In this document: positions 59,345 through 64,000 of the stretch, piece by piece
Layout of the letters: every line of letters begins with the position of its first letter
How positions within the stretch are numbered: position 1 is the stretch's first letter
DNA from: Sipunculus nudus
Taxonomy: Eukaryota > Annelida > Sipuncula > Golfingiida > Sipunculidae
Direction: 5' to 3'
Assembly: GCA_026874595.1 (NCBI GenBank)
Contig: CM049315.1
Coordinates: 13,396,664 to 13,460,663, forward strand
Length of the DNA stretch: 64,000 nt
Program-made: the position numbers and the translations under genes
Notes under the pieces: model-generated
The model's input: only the letters and a program-made list of their open reading frames with translations
What the model was told of the DNA's origin: nothing
Databases searched by the model: none

Positions 59345-60240
59345 TAATCACATGAACATGACTGGGCCACAAGTTATACAACCACAGACAAACCTGACTT
59401 TACAGACACTTTTGATCACATGACTATGACTGGACCACAAGTTATACAACCACGGACAAACCTGACTTTACAGACACTTCAGATCACATGACTAAGACTG
59501 GACCACAAGTTATACAACCACGGACAAACCTGATTTTACAGACACTTCTGATCACATGACTATTACTGGGCCACAAGTTATACAACCATGGACAAACCTG
59601 ACTTTACAGACACTTCAGATCACATGACTATGACTGGACCAAAAGATATACAACCACGGACAAACCTGACTTTACAGACACTTCTTATCACAGGACTGTG
59701 ACTTGACCACAAGTTATACAACCACAGACAAACCTGACTTTACAGACACTTCTGATCACAGGACTATTACTGGGCCAGAAGTTATACAACCATGGACAAA
59801 CCTGACTATACAGACTCTTCTGATCACAGGACTATGATTGGACCACAAGTTATACGACCATGAACAAACCTGACTTTACAGACTCTTTTGATCACAGGAC
59901 TATGATTGGACCACAAGTTATACAACCATGGACAAACCTGACTTTACAGACTATTCTGATCACACGACTATGATTGGACCACAAGTTATACGACCATGGA
60001 CAAACCTGACTTTACAGACTCTTCTGATCACAGGACTATGACTGGGCCACAAGTTATACAACCATGGACAAACCTGACTATACAGACTCTTCTGATCACA
60101 GGACTATGACTGGGCCACAAGTTATACAACCATGGACAAACCTGACTATACAGACTCTTCTGATCACAGGACTATGATTGGACCACAAGTTATACGACCA
60201 CGGACAAATCTGACTTTACAGACACTTCTGATCATGGACA
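59345..60240. repeat. 68-bp minisatellite, about 13 units
   Basis: Head-to-tail units ACTGGACCACAAGTTATACA, ACCACGGACAAACCTGACTT and TACAGACACTTCTGATCACA; consecutive ACTGGRCCAC landmarks at 59361 and 59429 give the period. Lies upstream of TRAP1's antepenultimate exon, probably in an intron. Confidence 0.93.
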
Positions 60241-60372
60241 CACCTCAATCAGAGACTCCAGTTTAAGACTAAGTATCTGTGTACTCAGAAACATTTTTTA
60301 TTCCTCACCTTCGATGTATTTTTACCATCATGGGTTGATTTGTTTAACTGGACAAAGGACAGAAATAAATTC

Positions 60373-60843
60373 AGGCCTGCCAAAGGTAAATGACTGAAAA
60401 AAGTGAAAGTGTTCGGGAAAAAGAGTAGATTTCTTTGAAATAAAGAGTGAAAAAAGAGTAAAAATCACATCAATTCCCCATTTTTTATCGCAGACTGAAT
60501 AAAGATGTGCTTTGCACACCATAATTGTGTATATTTATTGACACATATCATTCCCAAAGTCAAAAACATACATGGCACACATCCCAATGCATGATGATAA
60601 GGGCAGTTTCCACATGATGTGACATACGTTGGACAATTGCACACAAAAATTGCAATATGTCCCATTCTTGTTCTAACTGGACTGGTGAAGCAGGAGAGTA
60701 ATTGGATATTTTGGAAATTCTTTTACTGAAAAAAAAAATAGGAAAAAAGAGTGCTCCTGAAAAAAAGAGTAAATAGCGTAATTTTCAGGGAATCCTAAAA
60801 AAAAGCATGACTTTTTAAAAGAAAAGAGTTATTTGGCAGGCCT
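60373..60843. mobile_element. 471-bp MITE-like element with AGGCCTGCCAAA ends
   Basis: The perfect 12-base inverted termini AGGCCTGCCAAA (60373-60384) and TTTGGCAGGCCT (60832-60843) bound an A-rich interior with repeated AAAAAAGAGTRAA. No coding capacity recognised. Confidence 0.75.
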
Positions 60844-62759
60844 GCAATTAAGCTTGGATAAATATATTTTTTTAATTTATTTCATCCTCAAACAATTTGT
60901 AACCTCAATATATTTGCAATTTATTCTGAATCACAAATTATTCAAAAATCAATATATGGATATATGATATTACCATTATTATTGAATATTATTCAAAAAC
61001 AGTTCTTTAGGCAAATATCAACATTTTATGTTTAAAATTTATAGTGTTATTTACAAGGTGCGTGATCAATATTCAGGAATGATTTTTAACAAAAGGTTGA
61101 GAATAAAATAATCAATCCATTTTAAATTTTCTTTTGCCTCTTAATCATGTCACTAATAATATTATTCATATCATATTATCTAAACATTCTTTCTCTGCTA
61201 ACAATTATTATCTGTTAAACAGTCAGCAGAAAAGATATCCTCACAATTTTAGTTTATAAGTCATTTTTATTCTCTTCCATGTTACTCAATGTTATTCCAT
61301 TATTTGCATAAAACGTGGAAGCTGAGGCTGCAAACAATATTGGTTTAGTTTTTCATTTAATTATAATTCTTATCTCTACTGCACAATACTCTATTCTTCC
61401 CAGTAATGTAGTGATGTAGACTACCAACACTCGGACTTCAGACTCAAGTCCACATTTTTAGGGACTCAGACTCGAGGGTCCTGGACTCGGACTTGTACTC
61501 TGACTGGGAGGTAAGGACTTGAGAAATCAGGCCAAGTCCATCTCCAGTCCAACTGAATTACAACTCTGTCACATATTTATGTATATGGGCGAAGCACTTA
61601 CAGAATTTTACAAATAATAACACTATATATACCAAGCATTGCTCCTCATCAAGAACTATAAATGTAATTGAACAATTTGTAAAAGCATGTGTGAACTTAA
61701 AAATGTAAATGATAATCTGAAAATTTCGATTTTTAACTGTTTTTTTAAGGATATTTGTACTGGACTCGGACTTGTATGATAACAGTCTTCTATTTTCATT
61801 TAAAACTGATGATTTTTCATTAATGTACTAGACCTTAATGTTATAAGTGCTTAAAATACTCTATAATACAACATATGTCTATCACAAACAATATAATCCC
61901 TAAAATGACATTTCTGTATGAATGACTGCTAGAAGTGCCTATCAGCTGTCCTACAAATCCACCCCCTGCTCTGCTTTATTGGTAGTCTACATATTGATTA
62001 AGTAAGACATACATATACGGATCAAAGTCTCGCTGAAGTCCTATCTTTATCACTCGTATAGAAGCCTGTTCTACTTAGTTGACGGGACGGAGCTCCTCAT
62101 AATTCCTATTTACTGTAGCCAACTCACTGCTGAGGCTACCATCCTCAAAATCAATAATGATCTACTTGTTTATCTACTGATACAGGCCAATTTGTGGTCA
62201 CTGATAAATTGATGGTCATCTTACACTCCACACACCATTTGTACACACAGTTCTGTAATGAAATTTGTTAATATATAATCAAATACAGCACAATCTGACA
62301 ATCTACCTTTTCAGATACATAAAATGGCTTGCGAAGGACCAAGTCATGTTAGAAGTTATAAAATAATCTTTTATGGTTAACCAGGACTTAGTTTTGGGAT
62401 TACGGCAATAGTTTACTGTCATACTATTTCTAATACATATTCATTTATATATAGTCCATTCCTGCAAAGGGGTTTCCATCAGTTTTTGTTGATAATCATG
62501 AAATTTTCATATTTCTGCCAATCAACTGACAATTACAGCAGAGTATGGCTATTACACCAATAAAGAATGAAAACACTTGAAATAATTGATTTAATATTTT
62601 ACAACTTTTTGGGCACCTGCCAGTGAAGTGATATACTAGTCCATCTTGTTTTCAAGGTCAGGTCTATCACTGGTGGCACTGAGTACAGTAAATGAGAACA
62701 GGAGTAACCATATAAAAAGAAAGATTAGTCATATATTTATGCCTTCTGAATTCATGTTT
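60844..62759. other. Probable TRAP1 intron, little content
   Basis: AT-rich. A GGACTCGGACTTG-type simple repeat lies at 61430-61560, with a single echo near 61760. No exon of TRAP1 or of another gene recognised. Confidence 0.5.
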
Positions 62760-63181
62760 TACTGTGCTTGCCTTTATGTTTGTAAGTATTTCAAATTTGT
62801 GATATTCACAAATGGGAGATTAGGGTGAAAATAAAAATTTCCTTGAATAAAAGATAACATCATCAAAGGCAAGTCAAAAGACAAAAGACTGATAATTTAA
62901 ATAGCAATGGACCTTGCATTTTACCTGTTATTCTCAGATGATATCACATTTTTTAAATTATCAACAAGAAATGAACAATAATGTTCACTCATTCAATTCC
63001 CTCCCTCCCCCTTATCTAATTGTGCCCCATCTTAATTGCACACTTATTATTTAATACAATTAATGCATATAATAAAGGATTAGTCTTGTAGGTTATTTTA
63101 TTGATTGGATCGCAAAAACGGAACCCTTACGACAAAATTACAAAATAAAATAGCAATATTTTAACCCTGAGGACCACAGTA
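62760..63181. mobile_element. MITE with TACTGTG inverted ends
   Basis: Left TACTGTGCTTGCCTTTATGT, right TAACCCTGAGGACCACAGTA. Interior TCAAATTTGTGATRTTYRCAAA is shared with the 26181 copy. Fourth member of this family in the window. Confidence 0.78.
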
Positions 63182-63189
63182 TATGAACA

Positions 63190-63365
63190 GGGCTTGGAAT
63201 AATCCAGAAGTCATGTGCATGTAAACTGTCACTATAACACTGGAGAAAGGCTCGCAGGTTCTATCTACATTTCACCATTTTTCCTCTGACGCCCCCACAG
63301 GGTTCGAATGGAAGACCCTCTGCTCCTCAGTCCAATACCATAACCACTCCCCTAAATCTCACCCT
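63190..63365 (-). repeat. tRNA-derived SINE (same family as 27548-27715)
   Basis: On the minus strand: AGTGGTTATGGTATTGGACT (A-box), CCATTCGAACCCTGTG (B-box), GATAGAACCTGCGAG and ACTTCTGGATTATTCC. Head and tail order agrees with the copy in PWP2 intron 3. Confidence 0.8.
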
Positions 63366-63714
63366 CAGCTGGATACGCTCCTTCAGCTATGCATTTTAGT
63401 ATATTTATGGTACTAACATGGAATCTCATGGTTCCAATAAATCAGATGATGTGCCACCAGGTCTGAGAAACATTTTGCTCTCTGGATGCTTCAGCTCCTC
63501 TAAACTGTGGTCAAATGATGGAGTATGTGGGTGAGGCCGGTCAGGATAGAGGAAATACTCAATGTATGGTTTTCTTTATGACCCATAAAGATCACAAGAC
63601 TTAATTTTTCTATAATTCAGCTTTAGTAACCAACTGAGTTCACTTTATATATATTGATCCATTTGTGTCATCCAGATCTTCAGATACAATAACACTAAGA
63701 ATTTTTAATAACAC

Positions 63715-63885
63715 CAAATCATAATAATAATAAGGTAATATAATAATAATAATAATTATATGAAAATAATAATAGTGATAATTATATGGTAATAAAATAA
63801 TAATTATTATATGAAAATAAATAATAATTTTTATATAATAATAATAATAGTAATATCAATAATAATAATTGTTATTATTATTAAT
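63715..63885. repeat. AAT/TAA trinucleotide microsatellite
   Basis: Imperfect run of ATAATAATA with TTATATG interruptions. Confidence 0.9.
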
Positions 63886-64000
63886 ATATTTTTCTGTTTT
63901 ATATTTGCATAGTATAAATATCTTAATATTAACTAAAAAATAAAGGTGTTATTTCAAACATGTTATATAATTATTATTGGACAATTTAGATATTACTTAT

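Overview
The window is animal nuclear DNA: AT-rich, intron-rich, and crowded with small dispersed repeats. Repeat style (elements with GGTGGCGCCACC cores, GGAC-type tetranucleotide tails and hairpin ends, tRNA-derived SINEs, TA-flanked MITEs) suggests a mollusc, probably a bivalve or gastropod; this is inference, not proof. No bacterial, viral or organellar gene was recognised.

Three conserved genes were assembled exon by exon, using residue matches remembered from the human proteins and reading-phase bookkeeping. (1) PWP2 (UTP1), a WD-repeat subunit of the UTP-B part of the SSU processome, lies on the minus strand. Its ATG is at 32889; 16 coding exons reach 419, and the 3' end runs off the left edge. 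(2) ATP6V0C, the V-ATPase 16-kDa proteolipid (subunit c), lies on the plus strand as three coding exons from 33351 to 42405 and is complete at 155 residues. (3) TRAP1, the mitochondrial HSP90, lies on the minus strand. Only its last three coding exons (48929-58298) are seen, so the 5' part is beyond the right edge. PWP2 and ATP6V0C are head to head, with 461 bases between start codons. That shared promoter region has an E-box, two M-box sequences, CRE-like sites, a CCAAT box and a YY1-like site. ATP6V0C and TRAP1 converge.

Layout. 1-1277: SINE-like copies, PWP2 exon 16 and a tandem copy of its 5' border. 1278-1425: exon 15. 1426-17454: a 16-kb intron 14 with a ~5-kb array of 69-bp repeats, a 63-bp array, ~278-bp tandem cores of a pearl/Helitron-like element, duplicated poly-G blocks and a cluster of GTCTAGAC palindromes. 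17455-32889: PWP2 exons 14 to 1, with MITEs, a SINE, decayed copies of exon 3 and a 2.4-kb foldback-like element in intron 1. 33351-43835: ATP6V0C. 43836-47800: intergenic, mostly an inverted pearl-like element with a nested MITE. 47800-64000: TRAP1 3' region with several pearl-like copies, a 68-bp minisatellite and MITEs.

The most unusual finding is that the 69-bp array was grown out of the PWP2 intron 14/exon 15 border. Each unit carries a copy of the 3' splice site plus the first ~27 bases of exon 15, so the true acceptor sits next to roughly seventy look-alikes. Because 69 is divisible by 3 and the unit has no stop in several frames, use of the nearest decoy would add 23 residues to PWP2 in frame. 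Two other exons of the same gene (3 and 16) also have tandem copies of their acceptor regions, so this locus repeatedly duplicates splice-site segments.
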